A stretch of DNA of 64,000 nucleotides, taken from NCBI RefSeq assembly GCF_000270285.1, contig NC_015738.1:1240001-1304000 (forward strand). Reading direction: 5' to 3'. Below the pieces are notes generated by a model. It did not search any database. It was not told the origin of the DNA and saw nothing but the letters and a program-made list of their open reading frames with translations. A program made the position numbers and the translations under genes. Shown in pieces: positions 25,169-34,060 of this stretch. Each line of letters opens with the position of its first letter. The stretch's first letter is position 1. This DNA is from Eggerthella sp. YY7918. GTDB taxonomy: Bacteria; Actinomycetota; Coriobacteriia; Coriobacteriales; Eggerthellaceae.

Positions 25169-25204
25169 CATTTTGCACCCATATTTGCCATCTTGTCCAA
25201 TAGG
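25169..25204 (-). promoter_or_regulatory. Conserved two-part box, leftward copy
   Basis: On the minus strand CCTATTGGACAA, 12 bases, then GGGTGCAAAATG. The same two parts with the same 12-base spacing occur facing the other way at 25428-25463. TTGGAC may act as a -35 element; the downstream part would then cover the -10. Confidence 0.65.
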
Positions 25205-25427
25205 TTCTTTTCCGCAAAACATCGGTCAATCCATAGTCAACCTCTATTGATAGCGTCCTCTCCATTCTTTCAACCAATGGCAATAATTTCACATATATGA
25301 ATGTTGAACTGGTATTATATAAAGTTCAAAGGGGATATTCGAGGGATGAATCAACCGATCCGCACGACCGCAAAACCCATGATCCATAGAAAGAACCTAT
25401 GCAACCTCTTGGAAACGATGCGGAAAT

Positions 25428-25463
25428 CCTATTGGACAAATTCTACGATTAGGGTGCAAAATG
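25428..25463 (+). promoter_or_regulatory. Conserved two-part box, rightward copy
   Basis: CCTATTGGACAA-N12-GGGTGCAAAATG ends 82 bases before the ATG of the second dehydrogenase. GCGGAAA precedes both copies. The rest of the 488-base gap (25058-25545) contains no convincing gene, only one unsupported 82-codon frame. Confidence 0.65.
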
Positions 25464-25545
25464 TGATCCGCAAGGGTTTGCACGGCATTGTCAAGAACGA
25501 GGCGATGCAACCCATCTGTCGGGGTCCAACACTGAAGGAGGATGT

Positions 25546-26754
25546 ATGAGCAAGCTATCCAAAGAGGAGTTTCGCGAGTACCTCAAGACCGTTCGCGCGC
25601 TCGCCGAAGGTCCGTTTGAGGAAATGCAGAAAGAAGTTGAGGTAACGAACAAGTTCCCCCAGGAATTTATCGACCTCTGCATCGAGAACAACCTGTACCG
25701 TTACGCTCTGCCTGAGGAGTACGGTGGATGGGGCCTTTCCGAGCGCGAGATCCTGCAGGTGCAGGAAGAGTTCTCTCGCGGTCCTGGCGGTATGCGTATG
25801 CACCTGCACTACGCTGCTGACCTGAACTGGCGCATCCTCGACGACTATGGTTGCGACGAACTCAAGGCCGAGTACATGGACAAGTTCGCCGACAAGACCA
25901 TCTTCACCGTGTTCGCTCTGACGGAGCAGACCGGCGGCACCGGTGCCGACCTGCACACCACGGCTATCAAGAACGAGAACGGCGACTACGTCATCAATGG
26001 TGAGAAGTGGCTCATCTCTCACACCGACGTTGCTCAGTTCGCTTACGTCATCGCTGTGACCGATCCCGAGAAGTCTGGCGACGAGCGTCTGTCCGCCTTC
26101 TTCGTGCCGATGGATGCCCCTGGCTTCGAGCTCGTGCCGATGCCTCACATGATGGGCTGCCGCGGCGCTGGTCATGCAGGCTTCAAGATGACCAACGTTA
26201 CGCTTTCTCCGAAGTACCTCCTCGGCGAAGAGGGTCAGGGCATGGAAGTTGCCATGCACTCGCTGGCTATCTCTCGTGTACACATCGCTGACTCGAACCT
26301 TGGTATGTGCCAGCGTATGCTCGAGATCTCTCTTGAGCGTGCCCGCCAGCGCGTGACCTTCGGTAAGCCGATCGCTCAGCGTCAGGCTATCAAGATGAAG
26401 CTCGCGAACATGGCTATGACCACGCATGCTCTGCGCTGCATGGTTATGGACTTCGCTGACGACTACGATCGCGATCCGCACGGCGAGTACATTGCCGAGA
26501 AGGCTTCTATGTGCAAGCTGTACTCCATCGACGCGACGCGTCTCGTGTCCGACGAAATGCTGGAGATCTTCGGTGGCGACGGTTACTTCGAGGATCATCC
26601 GATTGGGCCTTGCGAGCGTCTCTATCGTGACGCACGTGCTATGTGGCTCGAGGAGGGTGCTCCGACCATCCAGCGTATCACCATCGCTCGCGAACTCGAC
26701 AAGCACAACGCTCGCGTGCAGTACAACGACTGGATCGCCGGTACCGATCTGTAA
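25546..26754 (+). CDS. Acyl-CoA dehydrogenase, probably highly expressed
   Basis: The protein has 402 residues. The FAD-binding part reads A-L-T-E-Q-T-G-G-T-G-A-D and E-K-W-L-I-S-H-T-D; the C-terminal helices hold R-V-T-F-G-K-P-I-A-Q-R-Q and I-F-G-G-D-G-Y. Start ATG follows AAGGAGG. Codon choice is strikingly biased to CGT, GCT, CTC, ATC and AAG compared with neighbours, a mark of abundant proteins. A strong terminator follows at once, so it is a single-gene unit. It shares an operator-like box with the divergent acd-etfBA operon, so both are likely induced together. Confidence 0.9.
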   Translation: MSKLSKEEFREYLKTVRALAEGPFEEMQKEVEVTNKFPQEFIDLCIENNLYRYALPEEYGGWGLSEREILQVQEEFSRGPGGMRMHLHYAADLNWRILDDYGCDELKAEYMDKFADKTIFTVFALTEQTGGTGADLHTTAIKNENGDYVINGEKWLISHTDVAQFAYVIAVTDPEKSGDERLSAFFVPMDAPGFELVPMPHMMGCRGAGHAGFKMTNVTLSPKYLLGEEGQGMEVAMHSLAISRVHIADSNLGMCQRMLEISLERARQRVTFGKPIAQRQAIKMKLANMAMTTHALRCMVMDFADDYDRDPHGEYIAEKASMCKLYSIDATRLVSDEMLEIFGGDGYFEDHPIGPCERLYRDARAMWLEEGAPTIQRITIARELDKHNARVQYNDWIAGTDL

Positions 26755-26797
26755 GCTTTACCAGCACTGTCATTCTTTCGCCTTGTCCGCGAATGAA

Positions 26798-26838
26798 AAC
26801 CCCGGCCGGGATGCGCAAGCTCCCGGTCGGGGTTGTTT
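26798..26838 (+). terminator. Rho-independent terminator
   Basis: AACCCCGGCCGGGA pairs with TCCCGGTCGGGGTT (one G-U) around a 9-base loop, followed by GTTTTA. Confidence 0.85.
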
Positions 26839-26928
26839 TATATAGCAAAGTTTCGGGATTCTGTGCAAGGGTTGACTTGGAGTGCGCTTTAAGTGATTCA
26901 ATAGAGGCCTAAGGAAAAGGAGACCAGC

Positions 26929-27777
26929 ATGGATCAGCAAAGTTTACGCGCACTTTTGAATGGGGTCGCAGCGGGCAAGGTTTCAATTGAAGAGGCCGAG
27001 CGCGATTTGCGTGTTGCTCCCTATACCGAGCTTGGCTACGCCAAGGTTGATCATCATCGCGGAATGCGGCAGGGTGTATCAGAAGTGGTGTATGGGGCGG
27101 GCAAGACGGCTGAACAGATTGCGGGTATTTGTCGCGCGCTTGTTGAAGGGGGAGAGCGCCGTGTGCTCGTAACGCGGCTTGAGGCCGATAAGGCTGCCGA
27201 GGTTGAGCGTCTGCTTGTCGAAGCGGACGCGGTTTACGTGGAAGGGGAGCGTGATCCCGAAAGTGCGGAGGCATCCGAGGTGTCCGACGCGCTTCCGTTC
27301 ACGTATCAAGAGCTGCCCCGGTTGGGTATAGTGGGGCGTCCTCCCAAACCCGACGGCAATGGTACCGTCGTGGTGGCAGCGGCAGGCACCAGCGACTTGC
27401 CGGTTGCCGAAGAAGCCGCGGTGACGGCCGAGATGCTCGGCAATGCGGTGGTGCGCCTCTACGACGTGGGAGTGGCGGGCATTCACCGTTTGCTCGCGCA
27501 TGCCGACGACATCGCCGCGGCGAATGTCGTGGTGGCGGTGGCTGGCATGGAAGGTGCCTTGGCCAGCGTGGTCGGCGGGTTGGCGGCCTGCCCGGTTATC
27601 GCGGTGCCGACAAGCGTGGGTTATGGCGCAAGTTTTGGCGGCGTAGCGGCGCTTCTGGCCATGTTGAACTCGTGTGCCTCCGGTGTGTCGGTGGTCAATA
27701 TCGACAATGGGTTTGGCGCGGGCTACCAGGCCCATATGATCAATCATACGAATGCTCGCAGTACCACGAAGGCATAG
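26929..27777 (+). CDS. larB: LarB, nickel-pincer nucleotide cofactor biosynthesis carboxylase
   Basis: The protein has 282 residues. The C-terminal half resembles Pur[37 protein letters not shown], and P-T-S-V-G-Y-G-A, all LarB hallmarks. LarB carboxylates and hydrolyses nicotinic acid adenine dinucleotide as the first step to the cofactor of lactate racemase-type enzymes. AAAGGAGACCAGC precedes ATG 26929. The stop overlaps the ribosome site of larC, showing translational coupling. LarE and LarA genes are not in the window. Confidence 0.92.
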   Translation: MDQQSLRALLNGVAAGKVSIEEAERDLRVAPYTELGYAKVDHHRGMRQGVSEVVYGAGKTAEQIAGICRALVEGGERRVLVTRLEADKAAEVERLLVEADAVYVEGERDPESAEASEVSDALPFTYQELPRLGIVGRPPKPDGNGTVVVAAAGTSDLPVAEEAAVTAEMLGNAVVRLYDVGVAGIHRLLAHADDIAAANVVVAVAGMEGALASVVGGLAACPVIAVPTSVGYGASFGGVAALLAMLNSCASGVSVVNIDNGFGAGYQAHMINHTNARSTTKA

Positions 27778-27786
27778 GAGAATATC

Positions 27787-28344
27787 ATGTCACAGCTTGT
27801 GTTATCTCTTGAAGAAAACGCGACGCGAGGCGCCCTTATGGATGCCCTGTGCGCACAGCTATCCGAAGACCAGCAGGCGGCATGTGCGGCGGCTTGTGAT
27901 GCAGCAGGGGTGCCTGATGGGCATCACCACCATCTCGCTGACGTCTATGCCACCATCGACGGGCTTGCGGTGAGTGATCGCGTGAAGGACGACCTGCGCG
28001 GTATCTATCGTATTCTTGCCGAAGCCGAGGCAACTGCGCACGGTTGCGCGGTCGATCAGACGCACTTTCATGAAGTGGGAAACGGCTCCGGCATCAAAAA
28101 TGCCCTGCACATCTGCTTGCTTGTGGAAGCGCTTGATCCCGACGAGATCGTTGCCACACGCGTGCAGACAGGTGAAGGCACCGTCATGTGCGCCCATGGA
28201 GAGCTTCCCATTCCGGCGCCCGCCACCGCTGCCATTATCGCGCGCGGGATTCCCACCTGTGAGCATACGCTGCCCGGAGAGCGTTTAACCCCCACCTCTG
28301 CCGCAATCATCCTCCACTTTGTGGATCGGTTTGAGACCGAATAG
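27787..28344 (+). CDS. larC: LarC N-terminal-type protein (short nickel insertase)
   Basis: The protein has only 185 residues; full LarC is roughly 400. The recognisable core is H-H-H-H-L-A-D-V-Y-A-T-I-D, A-E-A-E-A-T-A-H-G, T-H-F-H-E-V-G and the A-H-G-E-L-P-I-P-A-P segment, all from the LarC1 half with its histidine-rich metal site. The usual first strand with D-x-F-x-G-I-S-G-D-M is absent and no LarC2 half follows. LarC inserts nickel into the pincer cofactor using CTP chemistry in LarC2, so this shortened form may work differently or need another subunit. Confidence 0.8.
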   Translation: MSQLVLSLEENATRGALMDALCAQLSEDQQAACAAACDAAGVPDGHHHHLADVYATIDGLAVSDRVKDDLRGIYRILAEAEATAHGCAVDQTHFHEVGNGSGIKNALHICLLVEALDPDEIVATRVQTGEGTVMCAHGELPIPAPATAAIIARGIPTCEHTLPGERLTPTSAAIILHFVDRFETE

Positions 28345-28355
28345 CCTCGCGCGGA

Positions 28356-28371
28356 TGTTTCACGTGAAACA
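28356..28371. other. parS centromere site
   Basis: TGTTTCACGTGAAACA, perfect match, 12 bases after the larC stop. Confidence 0.92.
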
Positions 28372-28389
28372 CTCGTTCGCGCATACAAA

Positions 28390-28405
28390 TGTTTCACGTG
28401 AAACA
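28390..28405. other. parS centromere site
   Basis: Second perfect TGTTTCACGTGAAACA, 34 bases (centre to centre) from the previous one, about three helical turns, so both face the same side of the DNA. Confidence 0.92.
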
Positions 28406-28419
28406 TCGTGTGCAAACAA

Positions 28420-28447
28420 GCGCCCCACTCGCAACCGAGCGGGGCGC
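28420..28447. terminator. Bidirectional hairpin between larC and sufB
   Basis: GCGCCCC-A-CTCG pairs with CGAG-C-GGGGCGC around CAAC, between convergent genes. Confidence 0.7.
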
Positions 28448-28470
28448 CGTCGTTTCGGGAGATGCGGCCT

Positions 28471-29400
28471 CTAGTTCAGGAAGTCCTCGAGGATTTCCTG
28501 TTCGGCTTCCTCTTCGGTGAGGCCCAGGGTCATGAGCTTCGTAATCTGGTCGCCAGCGATTTTGCCAATGGCGGCCTCGTGTACGAGCATGGCATCTTCG
28601 CTGGCAGCCTCGATGCCGGGGATGGCCGTCACTTTGGCGCTTCCCATGATGATGGCGTCGCACTGTACGTGTCCGCGACACTTTGCCTCGCCGATGACCA
28701 GCGGGTTAAATATCTGCTTCGAGTTGTCCTGCGCTACCGAGCGCGAAATGACCTGCACGCTGGAGTCGTCGCCCTTCAGTTCCACCTTCATGTTGGAGGT
28801 GGCCACCTGGTCGTCATGGGTGAGCAGCTTCTCGGTCAGCACGAGCTTCGCGCCCGCGCCCAGTTCGGCGTTCGTGTCGCGCACGGTGGACGACACGCCG
28901 CGCAGCTGTGTGAGCTCCATCTCGCAGCTCGAGTTTTCCTCCATCATCACGTTCGTTACGGGGTTGAGGATGCGCTCGCCGGTGCCAGTGCCCTCGCCGT
29001 AGTGCTTCTCCACGTACTTCACGTGGCTGTTTTTGCCGCAGTAGAACGTGTGGATGCCGTCGTGCTCGGAGGCCTGGTGGCTCTCGTTGTGGATGCCGCA
29101 GCCGGCTACGATAGTCACGTCACAGTCGTCCTCGATGTAGAACGTGTTGTACACAACATCTTTGAGGCCCGCCTGCGTCACGATGACGGGGATGTATACC
29201 GTCTCGCCCTTCGTGCCTGCTTTGATGCGGATGTCGATGCCGGGGTTGTCCGACTTCGTGGAAATCTCAATGTTCGCGGACGAGTGACGCTCGACGAGCT
29301 GCCCGTCCTTGCGGATATTGAACGCGCCTTTCGGCATGCCGTGTATGTTCGCAATCTCGGCGAGCAGGCTCTCGTCGATGGGGGATAAGTCTACAGTCAT
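28471..29400 (-). CDS. sufB: SufB/SufD-like Fe-S cluster scaffold protein
   Basis: The protein has 309 residues, much shorter than canonical SufB (about 470). It keeps the beta-helix core: H-N-E-S-H-Q-A-S-E-H-D-G, Q-V-I-S-R-S-V, G-H-V-Q-C-D-A-I-I-M-G-S-A and P-G-I-E-A-A-S-E-D-A-M-L-V-H-E-A-A-I-G-K-I, with the conserved C/E/H ligand region. This size and the partnership with one SufC fit the minimal two-gene SufCB (SMS) system of anaerobes. ATG 29400 follows GAAGGAGAGCACC; the frame can be extended upstream only by reading through a parS site, which is an artefact. Confidence 0.9.
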   Translation of the reverse strand: MTVDLSPIDESLLAEIANIHGMPKGAFNIRKDGQLVERHSSANIEISTKSDNPGIDIRIKAGTKGETVYIPVIVTQAGLKDVVYNTFYIEDDCDVTIVAGCGIHNESHQASEHDGIHTFYCGKNSHVKYVEKHYGEGTGTGERILNPVTNVMMEENSSCEMELTQLRGVSSTVRDTNAELGAGAKLVLTEKLLTHDDQVATSNMKVELKGDDSSVQVISRSVAQDNSKQIFNPLVIGEAKCRGHVQCDAIIMGSAKVTAIPGIEAASEDAMLVHEAAIGKIAGDQITKLMTLGLTEEEAEQEILEDFLN

Positions 29401-29464
29401 GGTGCTCTCCTTCGATGGTGGTTCGGGGTTCGTGCGTCGATCAAGCAGCCTTGTTGAGAACAAA

Positions 29465-29480
29465 TGTTTCACGTGAAACA
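29465..29480. other. parS centromere site
   Basis: Fourth perfect TGTTTCACGTGAAACA, between sufC and sufB, 64 bases upstream of the sufB start. Confidence 0.92.
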
Positions 29481-29522
29481 TTTCCGCATACTCGACATGC
29501 CGACAGGCGGCCCCGCGCGTTG

Positions 29523-30299
29523 TTAACAGGTGGTGGGAATCTCGGTCAGATGCAACTCGGGCGGTTCCGTGAACGTGCAGCCGGGAATGCCCTTCGATAC
29601 AAAGCCGAGTTTCGGCATGAGCTCTTCGGGTGATCCGGTTTCCATGACCTTGCCTCCGCGCAGAAGTACGATCTCGTCGGCCAGTTGGATGATGCGTTCC
29701 TGGTGCGAGATGATCACAATAGAACGCCCATCGCGCGCTTCATGGATGTCGCGGAACGTCTCGGTCAGACGATCGAAGCTCCACAGGTCGATGCCCGCTT
29801 CGGGTTCGTCGTAGATGGCCAGTTTCGGATCGCGCGCCAGAATAGTGGCGATCTCAATGCGCTTCACCTCACCGCCTGACAAGTTCTTATCCACTTCGCG
29901 CGTAAGGTAGTTCGCCGAGCACAGGCCCACACGAGCGAGATACTCGTTGCAGGAGAGCATCGGAAGCTTCTTGCCGGCAGCGATGTCCAGAAGCTTCTTC
30001 ACCTTCATGCCCTTGAAGCGCGCGGGCTGCTGAAAGCCGTAACCGATGCCGCACTTGGCGCGCTCGGAGATGGTGAAGTGTGTAATGTCCTCGCCGTCGA
30101 AGATAATTTGACCGTCTGTGGGCTGTTCAACACCCATAATGAGCTTGGCGAGCGTGGACTTGCCACCGCCGTTCGGTCCGGTGATAACCGTGAAGCGATC
30201 GTCGGGAATCGTGAGCGACAGGTTGTCGATGATGCGCTTCGTTTCTTTCGAACCCTCCGAAAGCGGAACTTCGAAGGTGATATTCTTCAACTCCAACAT
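29523..30299 (-). CDS. sufC: SufC-like ATPase of Fe-S cluster assembly
   Basis: The protein has 258 residues. Walker A G-P-N-G-G-G-K-S-T, signature L-S-G-G-E-V-K-R, Walker B L-A-I-Y-D-E-P-E-A-G-I-D and switch S-H-Q-E are all present. E-A-G-I-D and K-R-I-E-I-A are typical of SufC rather than of transporters, and no membrane partner is nearby. It is the first gene of sufC-sufB; the 122-base gap holds a parS site. The complex builds Fe-S clusters, in demand here given the many ferredoxin-type proteins. Confidence 0.93.
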   Translation of the reverse strand: MLELKNITFEVPLSEGSKETKRIIDNLSLTIPDDRFTVITGPNGGGKSTLAKLIMGVEQPTDGQIIFDGEDITHFTISERAKCGIGYGFQQPARFKGMKVKKLLDIAAGKKLPMLSCNEYLARVGLCSANYLTREVDKNLSGGEVKRIEIATILARDPKLAIYDEPEAGIDLWSFDRLTETFRDIHEARDGRSIVIISHQERIIQLADEIVLLRGGKVMETGSPEELMPKLGFVSKGIPGCTFTEPPELHLTEIPTTC

Positions 30300-30616
30300 G
30301 CTGATACTCCGTATCCGTCTCGTCTATTTGATACTATACTACTATCATTTAACCCGCACTGCGTCAAGCGCGGAAACAGGAGAAAGGAGGAACGGTTATC
30401 AAACGCCCCCGACAATACCGCGCTCCACTTCTCGTGCCATTCATTCCAACAGAGTATTCTAGCTTAAACGGCGAAGCGGACATCCCGAAAGTGCGTTTTT
30501 GTCCAGAGGTCTGCGCACCCAAATAAAGCAAGAAGGAACCGATTCCCTTCTTTACTCAGTTGCGCCATGCAGCTTCGCAAGCAGAGCAAAGAAATCGGTC
30601 CCTTCCGCCTCGCTTT
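30300..30616. other. Upstream region of sufC and 3' structure of the peptidase gene
   Basis: GATACTATACTACTATC (about 30328-30344) is a weak dyad in the likely sufC promoter and a candidate site for a redox regulator. Further right, AAGGAACCGATT (about 30534) can pair with AATCGGTCCCTT (about 30593), a long-range stem after the peptidase stop followed on the minus strand by T-rich sequence. No gene is seen. Confidence 0.4.
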
Positions 30617-33600
30617 TTACGATTCGTTCAACAGATCCACCACGTGAAGATCGGTGGCGGCGTTTTCGATTATGTCGCGATTGCCGAACACGCAGACGGC
30701 GTTTGCCTTAACTGCCTCGGCAAGGGGGGTGGCAAGCGCGCGTACCGCTTCGGCGTCGGAGGTTATCATCTCCTCGCGCGTGCGCACGCGATCAGCGGGA
30801 GTGCGACCGCCGAAGAAGTCGCCGTCTTGGCGGCGCACGAGCATGCGTGCTTTGAGTGGCGTGTCGAATCCGGCGACGGTGCTGACCACGTAGCCGTCCA
30901 TTTCGTCGGGGTCGGGATCGAAGGCCTCAAGCCACGCCGAGGCGCCGGCGAAGCGAGCGAGTGTCTCGTCAAGGTGAGGGTCGCGATAGGAGTAGAAGCG
31001 CAGCGTGCCTGTGCGCGCCGCCTGGAACCCGGCACCGTAGGCGCCGCCCTTTACGCGTACTTCGTTCCACAAGTAATCGAAGGAAAGGGCGCGGGCTGCC
31101 ACCTGCCAGGTGCCCGTGTAGGGCGCGCCGAAGGTACGCCGGTCAAATCCCTGCGCCGCATAACATACGTCGGTAGGCACGACGAAGGCTTCGTTGCGCA
31201 CAACGGGGGCGGGAATGACCAGGCGACGTGCGGAAGCGGTGTCACCCGCAGTGCGTTCAAGGGTGCCGCCTGCACGCCAGAACGACTCATAATCCTCGTC
31301 CGACCCAGTGAAGCTCACCACGCAACCGTCATCGGTGAACAGGCGCTGGGATAAATCTGCAAGGCGATCGGATAATTCGGCGTCGCGTTCGTCGAAGTGT
31401 GCCAGCAGCTCTTTGAGGAAGCGATAGAATCCAACGCCACCAAGCTGCTCGCGCACCATACCTGCCGGCAGGTAGTAGGAGGCCAAATGCGCCATGGCGA
31501 AGGAGTGTCCCGCAGCGGCAAAACTTTGTTCCATGTTGATGCGTCGTTGCTGCAGCACGTCCTTGATCTTTGCGGTATCCGAGAAGTTGGTCTCGAGCAT
31601 GATTTCGCGCGGCAACTCAGCCAGATACGCGATGTTTTCCGAAAGAGCACTGCCGCTTGCCACAAATTTCGGGGTAAGGTTTTCGGGGTCTTCGGCATCT
31701 TCGTATATCTCGGCGAAGAACGAAAGATTTCCCAGCTTTCCGTTCATGAGGGTATCAAGCTCTGCGGCCGTATGGTGCGCGGTATCCAGCTTGCCAAGCA
31801 CCAATCCGAGCACGGCCACATAGGAAAGTTCCTCAAATGAGACGCATCCCAAATCGAAGTAGCGATACGCATACGTAATGCCGCGCGTCGGCACATCGTG
31901 GCGCAGACAGGTAACGGGAGCATCTTCGATCAGCGTGCAGGCGGGCTCCTCAGGCGCTGCGTCGATGTCGGCAACCGACAAGCGGGGCAGCGTAGCCAGC
32001 GCTTCGGGCGTATCGGGTTCTTCCTGTAGACGACGCAGAGCAGCTTCTTCGTCAGCTACGCGCGCGAAGTCATCAGGCCCCATGTTGGCCGCGGCGGCGC
32101 TCAGGCGCTCCTGCTCGTAGGCATCCTCGTCGCCTTGTATCGGGCGCACTTCCACTTCCGCCAGATGATCATTCACAAGAAATACCTCACGAATAAGCTC
32201 TTCGAAGTATCCCCTGTCGATGGAGGCGCGTAAAAAGGCAAAGTCGTCCTCGTATTTGAGATACGCGGTGGCCAGATTGTCGTCGTAAAGCCATCCCGCC
32301 AATGCCGTCATGGAAAGCGCAACGCCGTCAGCCATGCCGAAGTCGTGTTCGCGCATGACAAATTCGGCCTTCGAAAGCGATGCTTCTACCAGCGCGTGGT
32401 CAAGGCCGCCATCCGCCAAATCGGTAAGGGTTTTGTCCACCACATCCTTAAAGCGCCGAGCCGCTCCTTCCGCAAGGCCCCGCAGCTGGATGACCGCGAA
32501 CGGTTGGAGGAGCGAGTCCATCAAAAACGCCTGCGCATCGTCGGCCAAGCCTGCATCGAGGAGCGCTCGCTTGAGCGGCGCCTCATTCGATCCCATGATG
32601 GCATCAATGAGAATGTCGGCGGCCACCATGCGCGTGCGTTCGTGGACATCGCCGATCACGTATCCGAGCCCCATACAAGCGTTTTCCGGAGCGGTAGGCA
32701 TCTTCCTGACCACGCCGAGCGCGCGCACGGGTTCCTGAACCGCAAGCGTATGGGGAGCAAGCGGCGCGCCTTCGGCGGCAAACCCGGTTGCGGCAGCCTG
32801 TTCGTCGGCGACGGGGGACAGGTAAGCCTCGTCCAAAAAGGCGAGCATATCGTCAAGGTCAAGATTGCCGTACAGCGTGAGATAGCTGTTGTCCAGGCGG
32901 TAGTGGCGGCGATGCTCTTCAAGGAACTGCTGGTAGGTGAGATCGGGAATGGCGCGTGGTGTGCCGCCCGATTCGAAGCGGTATGCCGTGTCGGGGAAGA
33001 GTGCAGCCTGCAGCTCGTCGTAGAGTACCGAATTTGGATCCGATAGCGCACCCTTCATCTCGTTGTACACCACGCCGTTGAGCACGAGACGCGCGGATCC
33101 GTCCGCAGCTTCCGTGGCGGCTACCATGTCGCCTGCAACGCTGTCTCCCTGATTGGCCTCCACATCGCCAGCCAGCTCGTAGTGCCAGCCTTCCTGTTCG
33201 AAGATGGCGCGTTTATGATAAATGGCCGGGTGCAGCACTGCGTCCAGATACACGTCCATGAGGTTCTTTAAATCCTGCTCGTTGGTGCTGGCCACGGGAT
33301 ACATCGTTTTGTCGGGAAAGGTCATCGCGTTCAAAAACGTCTGCATTGAACTTTTGAGCAGGTTAACGAACGGCTCTTTGACAGGGAACTTGTCGCTGCC
33401 GCACAGCACCGAATGTTCAAGGATATGAAACACGCCGGTGTCGTCTGCAGGCGGAGTCTTGAATGATATGGAGAACGCTTTGTTGTTGTCGTCGTTTTGC
33501 AAGTAGAGCAATTGCGCTCCACTCTTGACGTGGTCGAGCACGTAGGCTCGACCATCAATTTCCGGCAACTCCTCACAGGAGCGTACGGTGAATCCATGCA

Positions 33601-33625
33601 GTTTCTGATTTTGCGTCAATTCCAT
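30617..33625 (-). CDS. M16C metallopeptidase (presequence-protease type)
   Basis: The protein has 1002 residues, the expected size of PreP/Cym1-like enzymes. The inverted zinc motif H-I-L-E-H lies at residues 67-71, in F-H-I-L-E-H-S-V-L-C-G-S, followed by K-E-P-F and T-M-Y-P-V-A-S. The second half has the non-catalytic repeat with the M16C-associated linker. It degrades short unfolded peptides in a closed chamber. ATG 33625 (MELTQNQK) has AAAGG ten bases before; 33652 is possible. It lies near the opp peptide transporter, in the same orientation but separated by 0.7 kb; a joint role in using peptides is an inference. Confidence 0.92.
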   Translation of the reverse strand: MELTQNQKLHGFTVRSCEELPEIDGRAYVLDHVKSGAQLLYLQNDDNNKAFSISFKTPPADDTGVFHILEHSVLCGSDKFPVKEPFVNLLKSSMQTFLNAMTFPDKTMYPVASTNEQDLKNLMDVYLDAVLHPAIYHKRAIFEQEGWHYELAGDVEANQGDSVAGDMVAATEAADGSARLVLNGVVYNEMKGALSDPNSVLYDELQAALFPDTAYRFESGGTPRAIPDLTYQQFLEEHRRHYRLDNSYLTLYGNLDLDDMLAFLDEAYLSPVADEQAAATGFAAEGAPLAPHTLAVQEPVRALGVVRKMPTAPENACMGLGYVIGDVHERTRMVAADILIDAIMGSNEAPLKRALLDAGLADDAQAFLMDSLLQPFAVIQLRGLAEGAARRFKDVVDKTLTDLADGGLDHALVEASLSKAEFVMREHDFGMADGVALSMTALAGWLYDDNLATAYLKYEDDFAFLRASIDRGYFEELIREVFLVNDHLAEVEVRPIQGDEDAYEQERLSAAAANMGPDDFARVADEEAALRRLQEEPDTPEALATLPRLSVADIDAAPEEPACTLIEDAPVTCLRHDVPTRGITYAYRYFDLGCVSFEELSYVAVLGLVLGKLDTAHHTAAELDTLMNGKLGNLSFFAEIYEDAEDPENLTPKFVASGSALSENIAYLAELPREIMLETNFSDTAKIKDVLQQRRINMEQSFAAAGHSFAMAHLASYYLPAGMVREQLGGVGFYRFLKELLAHFDERDAELSDRLADLSQRLFTDDGCVVSFTGSDEDYESFWRAGGTLERTAGDTASARRLVIPAPVVRNEAFVVPTDVCYAAQGFDRRTFGAPYTGTWQVAARALSFDYLWNEVRVKGGAYGAGFQAARTGTLRFYSYRDPHLDETLARFAGASAWLEAFDPDPDEMDGYVVSTVAGFDTPLKARMLVRRQDGDFFGGRTPADRVRTREEMITSDAEAVRALATPLAEAVKANAVCVFGNRDIIENAATDLHVVDLLNES

Positions 33626-33795
33626 TGTCCAGCAACCTTTCGTCGGATGCATAACGTTTCTTCTCTATTGTCCCACAACCCGACGTTTAACCTCCGTGAA
33701 TCACCCCATCCGCAGATTCCCGTTGCCAAAAAGAGACGCGAGTAAAACAAGCACCAACCTTGTCTTTCAGTTGTTTTGTTACGTGAAACGGATGT

Positions 33796-33964
33796 AAGTG
33801 GCAAAAACGCGTCGATTTGGTAACGGACAAGAGGGCGTAAACAAGCGTAGTTCGAAAGCGACCTGCGACGATGCGATCCTCTCGCTCCTCAGGCTCCGAA
33901 CAAGACGGCCAAACCTCCTCATTCCGTTACCAAATCGGGCCATTTTTGCCAATTGGAGCCACTT
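33796..33964. repeat. 169-bp inverted-repeat element
   Basis: Outer arms AAGTGGC/GCCACTT and inner arms GATTTGGTAACGGA/TCCGTTACCAAATC face each other, with GCAAAAA/TTTTTGC between them. The centre is about 95 bases. The CCCGATTTGG core also occurs in the arms of the element at 8885-9037. No coding content or transposase. It sits in the 706-base gap 33626-34331, which holds no gene. Confidence 0.6.
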
Positions 33965-34015
33965 AACGCTACAACTCAAAACAAAACATCAACTCCGCCT
34001 CTTTCGGCTGCGCGT

Positions 34016-34060
34016 GGGATCCTTCGACACCGCGCCTTGCGGCGGTGCACGGAATGATAA
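34016..34060. repeat. Dispersed repeat with GGGATCCTTCGAC core
   Basis: The 13-base core is shared in reverse complement with 45503-45515, and both copies carry a GC-rich imperfect palindrome next to it. Appears to be a small dispersed intergenic repeat. Confidence 0.45.

Noticed and set aside
25301-25549. 82-codon frame in the divergent acd promoter region
   Set aside because: It covers the conserved promoter box and overlaps the ribosome site of the dehydrogenase; no start signal of its own.
28471-29481. Longer SufB start at 29481 (beginning M-F-H-V-K-H)
   Set aside because: The extra residues are the translation of a parS site; ATG 29400 has its own good ribosome site.
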